Counted from the first letter of the stretch, positions 12,365-21,814 are shown. The stretch: DNA of 64,000 nucleotides from an uncultured Alphaproteobacteria bacterium (GCA_902547955.1 CACCPY010000001.1:62001-126000), one strand, 5' to 3'. A program made the numbers and translations. The notes: a model not told the origin generated them from the sequence alone.

Positions 12365-13087
12365 ATGACAAAAATCGCTTTAGTTACTGGAGGAACAAGG
12401 GGTATTGGTGAAGCAATATCAAAAAAACTTAAGAATGATGGTTACACAGTAGTTGTAAATTATGGAAACAATGAAGAGGCTGCAAAAGAGTTTTCTGAGC
12501 AAAATAATATAGATGCTTACAAGTGTGATGTTGGTGATTACGATTCCTGTTCAAAAATGATATCTAAAATATATGATAAATATAAAACTATAGATATTTT
12601 AGTGAATAACGCAGGCATAACTCGTGATGCTCCATTACATAAGATGACTCAAGAAAACTGGAAAAGAGTTATAGATGTCAATCTAAATTCAGTTTTCAAC
12701 ATTACTTCTTTGGTAATAAATAAAATGAGGGAAGAGCAATATGGAAGAATTGTTCACATTTCATCAGTCAATGGACAAAAAGGACAGTTTGGTCAGACCA
12801 ATTATGCAGCAACTAAATCAGCTTTAATTGGTTTTTCAAAATCACTAGCTCTGGAGAGTGCGATCAAAAATATAACTTCAAATGTTGTCTGTCCAGGCTA
12901 TATCAACACCGAAATGGTTGCAGCCATAAGGGAAGATATTTTAAAGTCGATTGTAGATACAATCCCCGCGAAAAGACTAGGTGAATCAGAAGAAATAGCT
13001 GAGCTCGTATCTTATCTAGTATCTGACAAAGCCCAATACATAAACGGATCAACTTTATCGATTAATGGAGGGTTATGGATGGACTAA
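12365..13087 (+). CDS. phaB: Acetoacetyl-CoA reductase (NADPH), SDR family
   Basis: Short-chain dehydrogenase reducing acetoacetyl-CoA to (R)-3-hydroxybutyryl-CoA. The 240-residue protein has the cofactor motif TGGTRGIG, NNAGITRD, the catalytic Ser in HISSVNG and YxxxK in NYAATKSALIGFSK. Position directly after phaA and the PhaB-like GQFGQTNYAATK segment favour acetoacetyl-CoA over acyl-ACP (FabG) as substrate. The 3' end overlaps the convergent gloB by 4 bases. Confidence 0.9.
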   Translation: MTKIALVTGGTRGIGEAISKKLKNDGYTVVVNYGNNEEAAKEFSEQNNIDAYKCDVGDYDSCSKMISKIYDKYKTIDILVNNAGITRDAPLHKMTQENWKRVIDVNLNSVFNITSLVINKMREEQYGRIVHISSVNGQKGQFGQTNYAATKSALIGFSKSLALESAIKNITSNVVCPGYINTEMVAAIREDILKSIVDTIPAKRLGESEEIAELVSYLVSDKAQYINGSTLSINGGLWMD

Positions 13088-13848
13088 AAATTGTCTTTCA
13101 TCTCTCTAATTATTTTAAAGCTTTCTTCATCATTATAATTATCCAAACCTATTCTTTTTAAATAATCTTTATTATCAAACATTAAAAAGGGATTAAAATT
13201 TTTTTCATCACCCAAATTGCACGGGATTGTTGGAATATTTTTAGATCTTTTTCTTTCAATTTCTGTTACCTTTCCCTTTAATTTTTTATTTAAAGGATCT
13301 AGACTCAATGCAAAATTTGCATTATTTAGTGTATATTCATGAGCACAATAAACTTTTGTATGATCTGGCAATGATCTAATTTTTAAAAGTGATTGAACCA
13401 TCTGTGCTGGAGTGCCCTCAAATAGCCTTCCACATCCAAAAGAAAAAAGTGTATCACCACAAAAAATAAGATTTTCTTTCATAAAATAAAAAGCAATGTG
13501 GCCTTTAGTATGTCCAGAAACATCAAAAATTTTGCATTTTGATTTACCAATATCAAAAAAATCTCCTTCGTTTAATTTTATGTCAATTCCTGGAATTCTT
13601 TTACTATCCTTTTCGTTTCCGACAATTTTACAACTATATTTTTTTTTTAGCTCAATATTTGCCCCCACATGGTCAAAATGGTGGTGAGTATTTAATATAA
13701 AATCTAAACTTAAATTTGCTTTTTCTAAAGTTTCTATTACGGGCTCAGAAATGGCAGGATCAACACAAGCAGAAGTTTGAGTTTTTTCGTCAACAATTAA
13801 ATATATATAATTATCGTTTAATACCGGTATTTGCTTAACTGTTAACAT
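13084..13848 (-). CDS. gloB: Hydroxyacylglutathione hydrolase (glyoxalase II)
   Basis: Hydrolyses S-lactoylglutathione, the second step of methylglyoxal detoxification. The 254-residue metallo-beta-lactamase-fold protein has the metal motif THHHFDHVG (residues ~55-63), DVSGHTKGHIAFY, FCGDTLFSFGCGRLFEG and the C-terminal glutathione-binding helical domain. It is followed 19 bases away by no same-strand gene but preceded by metW, with which it is often linked in alphaproteobacteria. Confidence 0.95.
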   Translation of the reverse strand: MLTVKQIPVLNDNYIYLIVDEKTQTSACVDPAISEPVIETLEKANLSLDFILNTHHHFDHVGANIELKKKYSCKIVGNEKDSKRIPGIDIKLNEGDFFDIGKSKCKIFDVSGHTKGHIAFYFMKENLIFCGDTLFSFGCGRLFEGTPAQMVQSLLKIRSLPDHTKVYCAHEYTLNNANFALSLDPLNKKLKGKVTEIERKRSKNIPTIPCNLGDEKNFNPFLMFDNKDYLKRIGLDNYNDEESFKIIREMKDNF

Positions 13849-13867
13849 TAATTATAGTTTACATTAT

Positions 13868-14470
13868 TTATTGTTTTGAAACACAAAAAATTACTTGATA
13901 GGTAAAAAGATTTATTAAAAAATAATTGTTTATTACATCGCCTTCTTCGTTTAATGAGAAGAAATTCTCTATTTTAATCTTTTTTAAATTACAAAAATCA
14001 TAGAAATCTTTGTACGAACATAAATGTATATTAGGAGTGTTAAACCATTCGTATGGCAAAATTTTGTTTTTAGGCATTCGACCAGAAAATAAAAACTCTC
14101 CTCTTACCTTCCAATAACCAAAGTTTGGAAACGAAATAATAGCTCTGTTACCGATCCTAATCAAATTTTCAATTACTCTTTCAGGATAAATCATAGCCTG
14201 AATAGTTTGGCTTAAGATTACCGTAGAAAATGAATTATCTGGATAATCTTCAAGGTCAAAATTTGCGTCACCTTGAATTACATTTAGTCCTTTTTCTAAG
14301 CACGAACCCACACCACTTAAAGTTATTTCGATTCCTCTACAATCAACGTTTTTATTTTTAGAGAGATAACTAATTAAATTTCCATCACCACAACCTACAT
14401 CAAGAACTTTTTCATCCTCCTTAATAAGGTTGGAAATTTTTATTAGATCTTTTCTTAATATTTTTGTCAT
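13868..14470 (-). CDS. metW: Methionine biosynthesis protein MetW
   Basis: SAM-dependent methyltransferase-fold protein required with MetX for methionine synthesis in many proteobacteria; it acts as a partner or activator of MetX. The 200 residues include motif [13 protein letters not shown] (residues ~21-32) and the family-typical [17 protein letters not shown] and [22 protein letters not shown]. It overlaps metX by 4 bases, the usual metXW pair. Confidence 0.94.
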   Translation of the reverse strand: MTKILRKDLIKISNLIKEDEKVLDVGCGDGNLISYLSKNKNVDCRGIEITLSGVGSCLEKGLNVIQGDANFDLEDYPDNSFSTVILSQTIQAMIYPERVIENLIRIGNRAIISFPNFGYWKVRGEFLFSGRMPKNKILPYEWFNTPNIHLCSYKDFYDFCNLKKIKIENFFSLNEEGDVINNYFLINLFTYQVIFCVSKQ

Positions 14471-15588
14471 AATTTTATTTCTTTTATTTGACCTGTGATA
14501 AATTTTTTAAGACCTAAGTGAAATTCAGGCTCATCTAATAAAAAAGCATCGTGACCTTTATCAGTATTAATCTCCATAAAGCTAGACTTTGCATTAATAG
14601 ATTTCAGTGCTTTAAGAATAGTTTTAGTTTCTGAAGTAGGAAATAACCAATCTGAAGAGAACGAAAAGAAACAATACTTTAATTGTTTTTCTGAAAAAAC
14701 TTTTTTTAGTCCTCCTTTTTTTATTGATAGATCAAAATAATCCATAGCTTTTGTAATGTATAGGTAACTGTTTGCATCAAACCTTTCTACAAATGAAATC
14801 CCCTGATGTTTCAAGTAACTTTCTATCTGAAAATCTGTATCGAATCCAAATGAAAAAAATTTACTATTTTGTAAATTTCTACCAAATTTTCTTTGTAATG
14901 CAAATTCAGATAAGTAGGTAATATGTGCTATCATCCTTGCAACAGCCAGTCCTCTCTTAGGAAGATTTTTTTTTGAATAATAATTACCCTTTTTCCAGTT
15001 TGGGTCAGCCATTATAGCTTGTCTACCAATTTCATGGAAAGCAATGTTTTGAGCAGAGTGTCTGTAAGATGTGGCAATTGGAATTACAGAATTAATTCTT
15101 TTGCTATATTTTGAAGCCCATTCCAACGCTTGCATACCTCCCATTGAGCCACCTACAACTGCAAATAATTTATCTATTCCTAGCTTTTCTATCAACTTAT
15201 TCTGCACATTAACCATATCTCCTATTGTGATTACGGGAAATTCTAGTCCATATGGTTTTTTTGTCTTTGGGTTAATTGAAGAAGGTCCAGTGGTACCCAT
15301 ACAGCCACCTAAAACATTTGTGCATACAACAAAAAAAATATTTGTATCAATAACTTTTCCAGGACCTACAAGTATATTCCACCACCCATTTTTTTTTGTT
15401 ACAGGATTCTTTCCAGTACAAAATTGATCACCAGTCAAAGCATGACAAATTAGAATTGCATTATTTTTTTTTTTATTCAATTTACCAAATGTTTTAAAAG
15501 CAATTTGACACTCTTGCAAATATTCACCACAATCAAGTTTTATGTGTTCTTTAATTAGTGCTTTTTCAAAAGAATTTTTTTCTTTCAT
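14467..15588 (-). CDS. metX: Homoserine O-acetyltransferase
   Basis: Activates homoserine with an acyl group for methionine synthesis. The 373-residue alpha/beta hydrolase has its nucleophile Ser148 in [14 protein letters not shown]. The acid residue is probably in [11 protein letters not shown], and the His is in KGHDAFLLD near residue 350. Pairing with metW supports the MetX assignment. Sequence alone does not settle acetyl versus succinyl specificity. A promoter overlapping that of hisC lies just upstream. Confidence 0.93.
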   Translation of the reverse strand: MKEKNSFEKALIKEHIKLDCGEYLQECQIAFKTFGKLNKKKNNAILICHALTGDQFCTGKNPVTKKNGWWNILVGPGKVIDTNIFFVVCTNVLGGCMGTTGPSSINPKTKKPYGLEFPVITIGDMVNVQNKLIEKLGIDKLFAVVGGSMGGMQALEWASKYSKRINSVIPIATSYRHSAQNIAFHEIGRQAIMADPNWKKGNYYSKKNLPKRGLAVARMIAHITYLSEFALQRKFGRNLQNSKFFSFGFDTDFQIESYLKHQGISFVERFDANSYLYITKAMDYFDLSIKKGGLKKVFSEKQLKYCFFSFSSDWLFPTSETKTILKALKSINAKSSFMEINTDKGHDAFLLDEPEFHLGLKKFITGQIKEIKL

Positions 15589-15604
15589 TTTTTATTCAAA
15601 TTAT

Positions 15605-15632
15605 TTGACTTAAAATGCATCATAACTATGTT
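15605..15632 (+). promoter_or_regulatory. Predicted hisC promoter, interleaved with metX promoter
   Basis: TTGACT (15605-15610) and TATGTT (15627-15632), 16 bases apart, predict a start near 15639. This argues against an upstream hisC start at 15615 and for ATG 15666 or 15678. Confidence 0.5.
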
Positions 15633-15646
15633 GGAAAACTAGTCAA
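15619..15646 (-). promoter_or_regulatory. Predicted metX promoter, interleaved with hisC promoter
   Basis: Minus-strand TTGACT (15641-15646) and TATGAT (15619-15624), 16 bases apart, give a start near 15612, about 24 bases before metX. The hisC promoter elements on the other strand occupy 15605-15632, so the two footprints overlap. Confidence 0.55.
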
Positions 15647-15665
15647 AATAAATTTATTTGATAAT

Positions 15666-16799
15666 ATGCACACAAACATGAAAAAAAATAAAGTTTTCAA
15701 TCTAATAAAACCTTCAATAAATGAAATTGCTAAGTATGTACCTGGTGAATCAAAAATTTCTGGAGCAAAAAATGTAATTAAACTTTCCTCTAATGAATCA
15801 CCTTTTAATATTCCAAAAAAAATTTATAAAATTGCAGGAAAATTAATTGAAAAGTCTAATTTGTATCCTGATGGTGACTCATCATCGTTAAAACTTTCAA
15901 TAAGCAAAAAGTTCAAAATAAACAGAAATCAAATAATTTGTGGTAATGGTTCAGATGATATTTTGTCTCTTATTACACAAGCTTTTGGTAGAGAGGGTTC
16001 TGAGGTAATTTGTAGTGAATATGGTTTTATTTATTACCCTATAATTTCAAAAATTGCTGGCGCTAGGGTAGTCATTGCAAAATCAAAAAATCTCTCAGTA
16101 AGTTGTGAAAATATTCTTAAAAAAATTTCAAAAAAAACAAAAATAATATTTATTGCCAACCCAAACAACCCTACTGGTTCAATTATTTTTAGAAATGAAC
16201 TTAAAGATTTTCTGAGAAGGGTACCAAAGAATATAATTGTTGTTATTGATGGAGCATATTCTGAGTTTGTTACAGATAAATCTTATTCCGACGGAATTGA
16301 TCTAATAAATAACTTTGAAAATATAATCATAACAAGAACATTTTCTAAGATTTTTGCTCTTGCTGGATTAAGATTAGGATGGGCTTACAGCTCAAAGCAA
16401 ATAATAGAAATACTTGAAAAAGTGAGAGGCCCATTTAATGTTAACCTCTTTGCTCAAAAAATAGGTTCACTGATTTTAGAGGAAAAAAGTTTCTTGAAAA
16501 AATCAGTTACACACAATGATTTATGGCAAAAAAAACTTACAAAATTTATTAATTCACTTGGATTAGATGCAAAAATTACTTATGCGAACTTCGTGCTAAT
16601 AAAAATTGATAAAAAAAAGTTTAATAAGAGCGTGATTTTAAAATTACTTCTAAAAAATAAAATTTTAATTAGAGACTTAACTAGTTATGGATTGGACGAG
16701 TTTATAAGAGTCTCTGTAGGATCAAGTAAACAAATGAATAAATTTCTACAGGTACTAAAAGGTATAATGAATAATAATGCTGTTAAAAAAAATAAATGA
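15666..16799 (+). CDS. hisC: Histidinol-phosphate aminotransferase
   Basis: PLP-dependent aminotransferase for the imidazole-acetol phosphate step of histidine synthesis; next to tyrA it may also serve aromatic amino acids. Signatures are AKYVPGES, KLSSNESPFNIP, NPNNPTGS, DGAYSEF and the PLP-binding lysine segment TRTFSKIFALAGLRLGWAY. The frame is open from an ATG at 15615. The predicted promoter and the normal family N-terminus, only about 10-20 residues before YVPG, favour ATG 15666 or 15678. No clear ribosome binding site separates these two. The end overlaps tyrA by 23 bases. Confidence 0.92.
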   Translation: MHTNMKKNKVFNLIKPSINEIAKYVPGESKISGAKNVIKLSSNESPFNIPKKIYKIAGKLIEKSNLYPDGDSSSLKLSISKKFKINRNQIICGNGSDDILSLITQAFGREGSEVICSEYGFIYYPIISKIAGARVVIAKSKNLSVSCENILKKISKKTKIIFIANPNNPTGSIIFRNELKDFLRRVPKNIIVVIDGAYSEFVTDKSYSDGIDLINNFENIIITRTFSKIFALAGLRLGWAYSSKQIIEILEKVRGPFNVNLFAQKIGSLILEEKSFLKKSVTHNDLWQKKLTKFINSLGLDAKITYANFVLIKIDKKKFNKSVILKLLLKNKILIRDLTSYGLDEFIRVSVGSSKQMNKFLQVLKGIMNNNAVKKNK

Positions 16800-17670
16800 A
16801 ATAACAATAATTGGACCTGGCTTAATTGGTTCTTCACTTGGTTTAGCACTAAAAAAGAGAGGTATATCAAAAAAAATTGTTGGAATAGATAAATCCAAGT
16901 CAAATCTTGAAGATGCTATTAAAAACAGGTCAATTGATGAACAAAGAACAAAACTTGATGAAAGAATAGGTAACAGCGAAATAATTTTTATTTGTACTCC
17001 AGTAAGCCAAATCGAACCTTTGGTCCACAAAATTGTACCCCTTATAACTGACAGAAAAACTATCATTACTGACGTAGGATCAGTAAAAAAATGTTTCAGC
17101 AACCAAACAATTAAAATGATTAAAGGTAAGTGTAGATTAATACCCGGTCACCCAATTGCTGGAACTGAATTTTCTGGTGCAAAAAATGCAAAACCAGATT
17201 TATTTAAAAAAAAATGGTGTATTTTAACACCGTTAACGAAAAATGAAAGTTCATTATCAGTTATAAAAAAAATTTGGAGATCAATTGGAATGAATGTGTC
17301 AACAATGACTATTGACGAACATGATAAAATTATGTCAATAACTTCTCATCTTCCTCATTTAATAGCCTTTACAATTGTCGGCACAGCATTTGGAATTGAT
17401 TTAAAAAGAAAAAGAGATTTAATAAATTTTTCCGCTGGAGGTTTTAAAGACTTTACAAGAATAGGCTCCTCTGATCCCAAGATGTGGACTGACATCTTCA
17501 TAAAAAATAAAAAACACTTACTAAAAACTCTAGAAAATTTTTTAAAAGATATTGATAAAATTAAAAAGCTAATTGTAGACGACGAAGTGGGTAAAATATT
17601 TTCTTATCTTAAAAGAAATAAAAAAATTAGGAAGAGTATAATGCAACTCTCTAATTTAAAAAGAGACTAA
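16777..17670 (+). CDS. tyrA: Prephenate/arogenate dehydrogenase (TyrA/TyrC type)
   Basis: NAD(P)-dependent oxidative decarboxylation in tyrosine synthesis. The 297-residue protein has the Rossmann motif IIGPGLIGSSLG (residues ~10-21), TDVGSVKK and the family motif IPGHPIAGTEFSGA, with a helical C-terminal dimerisation domain containing SITSHLPHLIAF. The start lies inside the end of hisC (23-base overlap), suggesting translational coupling; hisC-tyrC pairs are typical of alphaproteobacteria. The substrate, prephenate versus arogenate, is not resolved. The 3' end overlaps plsC convergently by 4 bases. Confidence 0.92.
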   Translation: MLLKKINEITIIGPGLIGSSLGLALKKRGISKKIVGIDKSKSNLEDAIKNRSIDEQRTKLDERIGNSEIIFICTPVSQIEPLVHKIVPLITDRKTIITDVGSVKKCFSNQTIKMIKGKCRLIPGHPIAGTEFSGAKNAKPDLFKKKWCILTPLTKNESSLSVIKKIWRSIGMNVSTMTIDEHDKIMSITSHLPHLIAFTIVGTAFGIDLKRKRDLINFSAGGFKDFTRIGSSDPKMWTDIFIKNKKHLLKTLENFLKDIDKIKKLIVDDEVGKIFSYLKRNKKIRKSIMQLSNLKRD

Positions 17671-18353
17671 TAAAATAATTCTTTAATCTTTTCTACAAAA
17701 AGCTTTTTTTTATTTATTTTATTAATAACAGGAAAAATTTGAATCTGAATTGTTCCAGCCTTTTTTATAAATTTTTTATTTTGCCAATATTTACCAGCAT
17801 TGTGCTTTAAAACTAGTATTGGGATTTTTAATATTTTATGGATGGCAAATACTCCAGTATTAATTTCGCCATTCTCATTGATTTTAGTCCTAGTTCCTTC
17901 GGGAAAAATAATTAATGTCTTTACACCTTTTTTTTTTAGAACCGTTACTGAGTTTATTATATGTTTAATTGACTTAAAGCCTTTATCTCTATCAATAAAA
18001 ATAAAACCTAATTTTTGGAAATACCAAGACATTAATGGTATCTTTCTCAATTCTTTTTTTAGAACAAAAACTGATTTATTAAAGAAAAAACTAAAAAAGA
18101 ATGTTTCCCAGGCTGATTGGTGATTACTTGCTAACAAAAAAAATCTTTCTTTTGGAATATTTTCTAATCCAGTTAATTCATAATTAATATTTAATATTAT
18201 TCTTGAAAGCTCAATTACTGAGCCAGTCCAAAATTTTGCTAGCTTTAAAACAAAATGATATGAAAAAAATTTAACAGGAGAAAAAATTATAAAAAAAATA
18301 ATAGTCCAAGAATAAAAAATTAAATAAAATAAACTGGATCGAATCAAATTCAT
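17667..18353 (-). CDS. plsC: 1-acyl-sn-glycerol-3-phosphate acyltransferase
   Basis: Membrane acyltransferase converting lysophosphatidate to phosphatidate. The 228-residue protein has an N-terminal membrane segment (about 8-28). Acyltransferase motif I reads NHQSAWETF (about 77-85), with Glu where most homologues have Asp, a form common in alphaproteobacteria. FPEGTR is the phosphate-binding motif. It overlaps ydcF by 4 bases, the last gene of the argH-to-plsC run. Confidence 0.9.
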   Translation of the reverse strand: MNLIRSSLFYLIFYSWTIIFFIIFSPVKFFSYHFVLKLAKFWTGSVIELSRIILNINYELTGLENIPKERFFLLASNHQSAWETFFFSFFFNKSVFVLKKELRKIPLMSWYFQKLGFIFIDRDKGFKSIKHIINSVTVLKKKGVKTLIIFPEGTRTKINENGEINTGVFAIHKILKIPILVLKHNAGKYWQNKKFIKKAGTIQIQIFPVINKINKKKLFVEKIKELFY

Positions 18354-18949
18354 TTTACAAACAAAAGCGTGTAAATAACTTTAAAATATTCTGAAGTAAT
18401 TAACTTAATATGAAAAAATGGTTGCTCCAATAAATTTACTTTCTCTACTGCTGGAACCGGAAAAACTTCAAGATTTCTGTCAATTTTTTTTTCAAACATC
18501 AAAATACTTCTTGGCAAATGATAATAAGAGGTTATTAAAATTATTTTTATAATTTCTGAGTTGTCACTTAACCACTGATTCACTTCAACAGCATTTTCAA
18601 TTGTATTTTTGGCTTCTGCACCAAAATTTATACAACATTCTAATAAATCCTTTTTTGACTTTTCGATCCTAAATTTTGTTTCAATTTCAGAAGGCATAAA
18701 TACACCAGATATGAACATTTTCTCTGCGTAGCCCTTTTGAAGAATTTCCATACCTCTTTCTATTCTCATTTTACCCCCTGTGAGAACAACAATTCCTGTG
18801 TCATAAGAATTATCAGGAAAAGTTTTGGAATAATAGTTCTTTGGTAAAATATTAAATAAAAAGATTATCCACCAAATAAATCCTACTAGAATTATTGAAA
18901 TTAAAATTGAGAAAATATTTTTAAAGTTTATCAAAAAATCTACTTTCAA
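18350..18949 (-). CDS. YdcF/SanA-family (DUF218) membrane protein
   Basis: A DUF218 protein of 199 residues with one N-terminal transmembrane helix (about 13-33). The domain follows with the family motifs IVVLTGGKMRIERGMEIL, KMFISGV and ILITSYYHLPRSILMF. The family is linked to envelope integrity, but no reaction is firmly established. It lies between ftsX (29-base overlap) and plsC (4-base overlap), the usual place for this gene in alphaproteobacteria, which supports an envelope role. Confidence 0.85.
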   Translation of the reverse strand: MKVDFLINFKNIFSILISIILVGFIWWIIFLFNILPKNYYSKTFPDNSYDTGIVVLTGGKMRIERGMEILQKGYAEKMFISGVFMPSEIETKFRIEKSKKDLLECCINFGAEAKNTIENAVEVNQWLSDNSEIIKIILITSYYHLPRSILMFEKKIDRNLEVFPVPAVEKVNLLEQPFFHIKLITSEYFKVIYTLLFVK

Positions 18950-19820
18950 AAAAATTAAACAAATATAAAGTTAAAAAAATCAAAAAAAGTAATATAAAGA
19001 AAACTAAGAAAAGGACTAAAATAAAAAAGCTTGAAAGAATAAGCTCTTTAGAAAAGCTAGAATCATAGAACTCAAAATTTGCTCCGAATAAATTTATCAA
19101 AATAACACTTATAAAAAAAACAAAAAATAAGCTCAATAATGCTCCAGGAAGGATTCTTCTTATTAAACTTTGAGAGATATTTTTGGCTAACTCAATACTA
19201 CTAGCTCCCATGATTTGCATCATCTCTAGTAATTTAAAGTTTGTAATCAAAGCGGCTTTTACAATATTCATAAGTAAAAAAGAAAATAATGTAAATACTA
19301 CTAGGAACATCACAAAAATTATTATTTTTATCCTATTTACGACAATACTTATTTCAAACAACTGATCCTCATGAGAATATTTTTCGACAAACCTATTCTC
19401 GGATATTTCAATGATATTTTTATAAATTTGGTCAATTGTTTTTTTTTCACTAGAAATAACCTGAAAAACCATTGGTAAATCTAAGCCAGAAATTTCATCC
19501 TCAAAATCTAAACCCAATATATTTTTAATAGCTAATGAATCAAAAATCTTATATGAATCAATAATAGAATTATTGATTAGATAATCTTTGATATTTTCAC
19601 TTACGGATAATGGTATTTCATTTTCACCATTATTATTAGTCAAAATAAATGTTGTTTTTTGAGATTCAAGGTTTATCCAGTTACTTGAAAATTTGTAAAA
19701 GTTGAAATATAAAACAACGTGAATAGCTATCAAACTTATAATAACAAATGATAAGCCATGAAAAAATTTCTGCTCATCTTTGAGTAAAATTTTTTTTAAA
19801 ACCTCTTGGTAGTTTATCAT
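18921..19820 (-). CDS. ftsX: Cell division protein FtsX
   Basis: Membrane partner of FtsE, transmitting signals at the septum to periplasmic cell-wall hydrolases or their activators such as EnvC. The 299-residue protein has a first TM helix (about 24-41), a periplasmic domain and three C-terminal TM segments (about 165-190, 215-240, 265-290). The conserved MMQIMGASSIELAKNI coupling segment lies between TM2 and TM3. It overlaps ftsE by 4 bases. An EnvC-like gene lies at 3097-4110. Confidence 0.92.
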   Translation of the reverse strand: MINYQEVLKKILLKDEQKFFHGLSFVIISLIAIHVVLYFNFYKFSSNWINLESQKTTFILTNNNGENEIPLSVSENIKDYLINNSIIDSYKIFDSLAIKNILGLDFEDEISGLDLPMVFQVISSEKKTIDQIYKNIIEISENRFVEKYSHEDQLFEISIVVNRIKIIIFVMFLVVFTLFSFLLMNIVKAALITNFKLLEMMQIMGASSIELAKNISQSLIRRILPGALLSLFFVFFISVILINLFGANFEFYDSSFSKELILSSFFILVLFLVFFILLFLIFLTLYLFNFFESRFFDKL

Positions 19821-20458
19821 TTACTATCTCCGAGATTAATTATTTTATAAGTTGAGGTTAACATATTATAATTATTTGAAGTCATAATTATTGTAGCTCC
19901 TAGTTTATTAAGTGATTCTAATAGAAAAAATAACTTTTTCTTAATAACCTCGTCCAAGTAATTTTCAGGTTGGTCGGCAATAATTATTTTTGGATTATTA
20001 ATCAATGCCCTTGCAATTACCACTCTTTGTTTTTCACCATTAGAGAGTTTGTTTACTAATTCACTACTAATTTGTTTTAAGTCTAGCCAGTCTAGAATTT
20101 CATCAATTCTTTTTTTGAAGTGTTTCTTTTTACTTTGAATTTCACTTGCAATTTCAATATTTTGGTAAACTGAAAAAAAAGGTATCAAATAGTCATTTTG
20201 TAATATTACACCAACTTTTTTTCTATATTCCAATATATTTACTTTTTGATTCTCAGTTATTCTTTTTCCATAAAGGAACATCTTACCATTACTCGGTAAA
20301 ATTTTTAAAAAAAATAATTTTAAAAGTAAAGATTTCCCCGCTGCATTTTTTCCATTTACTATAAAAAAATCTCCTGTATTTATGGTAAGTGAAAAATTAA
20401 AAAGGGTTTTTTTTTCGACATTCAAAGAGATATTTTCAAATCTTAAAATTTCGCTCAT
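19817..20458 (-). CDS. ftsE: Cell division ATP-binding protein FtsE with substituted catalytic residues
   Basis: ABC-type ATPase subunit of the FtsEX division complex. The 213 residues include Walker A GKNAAGKS (36-43), the Q-loop Gln87 and signature LSNGEKQR (138-145). Two hydrolysis residues differ from the family: Walker B reads IIIADQP, with Gln163 in place of the catalytic Glu, and the H-loop reads MTSNN, with Asn195 where E. coli FtsE has His. The codons are clear on the minus strand (CAA and AAT). The protein should bind ATP but hydrolyse it poorly. Position before ftsX leaves the identity secure. Confidence 0.92.
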   Translation of the reverse strand: MSEILRFENISLNVEKKTLFNFSLTINTGDFFIVNGKNAAGKSLLLKLFFLKILPSNGKMFLYGKRITENQKVNILEYRKKVGVILQNDYLIPFFSVYQNIEIASEIQSKKKHFKKRIDEILDWLDLKQISSELVNKLSNGEKQRVVIARALINNPKIIIADQPENYLDEVIKKKLFFLLESLNKLGATIIMTSNNYNMLTSTYKIINLGDSK

Positions 20459-20464
20459 GAAAAA

Positions 20465-21688
20465 TTATATTCCAAAAAAATTTTTCCCATCAATCAAAAC
20501 TTCTTTTGCTTCATTCCTCAAATTATATCTTGAGGACATACATGAGCCGTATGCTCCTGTTGACAAAATTACTATCAAATCATTTTGTTTTAACTCAGAC
20601 ATTAAAAAATTCTTTTTAAAAATATCGCTACTTTCGCAAATTGGACCGACTACCTCATATTTTTGTTTTGTCTTTTTATTTTTCACAGGAAATATTTGAT
20701 GATCTGAACTGTAAAGAGAGGGTCTTATAAAATTATTCATTCCAGCATCAATTATTAAAAAGGTTTTATTCTCTCCCTTTTTAATTCTTATTACTTTTGA
20801 CAAAATAACGCCTGATTCTCCCACTAAAAATCTACCTGGCTCTAATATAATTTGTGTTTTAAAGTCAGCAAAATATTTCTCAATCAATTTGACATAGTTA
20901 TAAATAGTAAAAATTTTGTCTTTTTCGTCATTATATATAATTCCAACACCCCCGCCAATATCTATTGATTTTAAAGTAAAAGAGTTTTTTTGAAGATTTA
21001 GTATTAAATTTCTAAGTTTTTTAAAAGCAAGTTTGAATGGTGACAAGCTCTTGATTTGTGAGCCTATATGAATAGAAACACAGTTTATATCAACATAACC
21101 ATTATTTTTGAATTTCTGAAAAATACTTATTATTTTTGTTTCAGGTATTCCAAATTTATCCTCAAACCTTCCTGTAGAAATTTTTTTGTGTGTTTGAGCA
21201 TCTACATTTGGATTGACTCTAAGACCAACATCAATTTTTTTTTTAAGTTTTTTACAGATCTCGATCACTTCCTGTAATTCTTCTTCACTTTCGACATTAA
21301 TCTGCTTAATTTGATTTTTTATAGCAAATTTTATCTCCTCTGAAGTTTTACCAACACCCGAAAAAACAATTTTTTTTTTGCTTATTCCATTTTTGAGACA
21401 TTGCTTAAGCTCACCCATTGACACAACATCGGCTCCAGCTCCAAGTTGACCAAGAATTTTAATTATATTTTTATTAAAGTTTGCTTTAACAGCGTAACAG
21501 ATTAAGGGTTTACAATTACTGAAAGATTTTTTTAATTTTTTGAAATTATATTTGATTTGGGACACTGAATAACAGTACACAGGTGTTTTTATTACTTTTG
21601 CAATACCGTCAAGTGAAACTTCTTCCATTTTTAGAGAGTCACTTTCATATGAAAGAAATTTATTATATTTGAATATTTTTTTTTTCAT
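20465..21688 (-). CDS. lysA: Diaminopimelate decarboxylase
   Basis: PLP enzyme for the last step of lysine synthesis. The 407-residue fold-type III decarboxylase has the PLP lysine segment CYAVKANFNKN (about 62-72), HIGSQIKSL, IDIGGGVGI, EPGRFLV, GPICESSDIF and YGSCMSSRYN. Its start overlaps the stop of the upstream small lipoprotein gene as ATGA. ftsE follows after 6 bases. argH-lipoprotein-lysA is a widespread proteobacterial order. Confidence 0.96.
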   Translation of the reverse strand: MKKKIFKYNKFLSYESDSLKMEEVSLDGIAKVIKTPVYCYSVSQIKYNFKKLKKSFSNCKPLICYAVKANFNKNIIKILGQLGAGADVVSMGELKQCLKNGISKKKIVFSGVGKTSEEIKFAIKNQIKQINVESEEELQEVIEICKKLKKKIDVGLRVNPNVDAQTHKKISTGRFEDKFGIPETKIISIFQKFKNNGYVDINCVSIHIGSQIKSLSPFKLAFKKLRNLILNLQKNSFTLKSIDIGGGVGIIYNDEKDKIFTIYNYVKLIEKYFADFKTQIILEPGRFLVGESGVILSKVIRIKKGENKTFLIIDAGMNNFIRPSLYSSDHQIFPVKNKKTKQKYEVVGPICESSDIFKKNFLMSELKQNDLIVILSTGAYGSCMSSRYNLRNEAKEVLIDGKNFFGI

Positions 21689-21807
21689 TTTTTACTTGGA
21701 TATTGTTTTGGATAATCACTATTAGGGAATCTTTCAAGACTTGTTTTTTTTCCACATCCAGAAAAAATAAATAACGATAATATAATAAAATTTACAAAAA
21801 ACTTCAT
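21685..21807 (-). CDS. Small lipoprotein (LptM/YifL-like), 40 residues
   Basis: Short gene between argH and lysA. It encodes MKFFVNFIILSLFIFSGCGK followed by a 20-residue tail ending YPKQYPSKK. The lipobox FSGC puts the lipidated Cys at residue 18. Size, YP-rich tail and position before lysA match the small lipoprotein seen here in many proteobacteria. In E. coli that protein (YifL, now LptM) assists LptD assembly, and a similar role here is inference. The stop shares ATGA with the lysA start, strong evidence of real coupled translation. Confidence 0.82.
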   Translation of the reverse strand: MKFFVNFIILSLFIFSGCGKKTSLERFPNSDYPKQYPSKK

Positions 21808-21814
21808 ATTACTT

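Noticed and set aside
15589-15665. SAM riboswitch in front of metX
   Set aside because: The predicted leader is only about 24 bases and no SAM-II or SAM-V-like pseudoknot sequence is visible.
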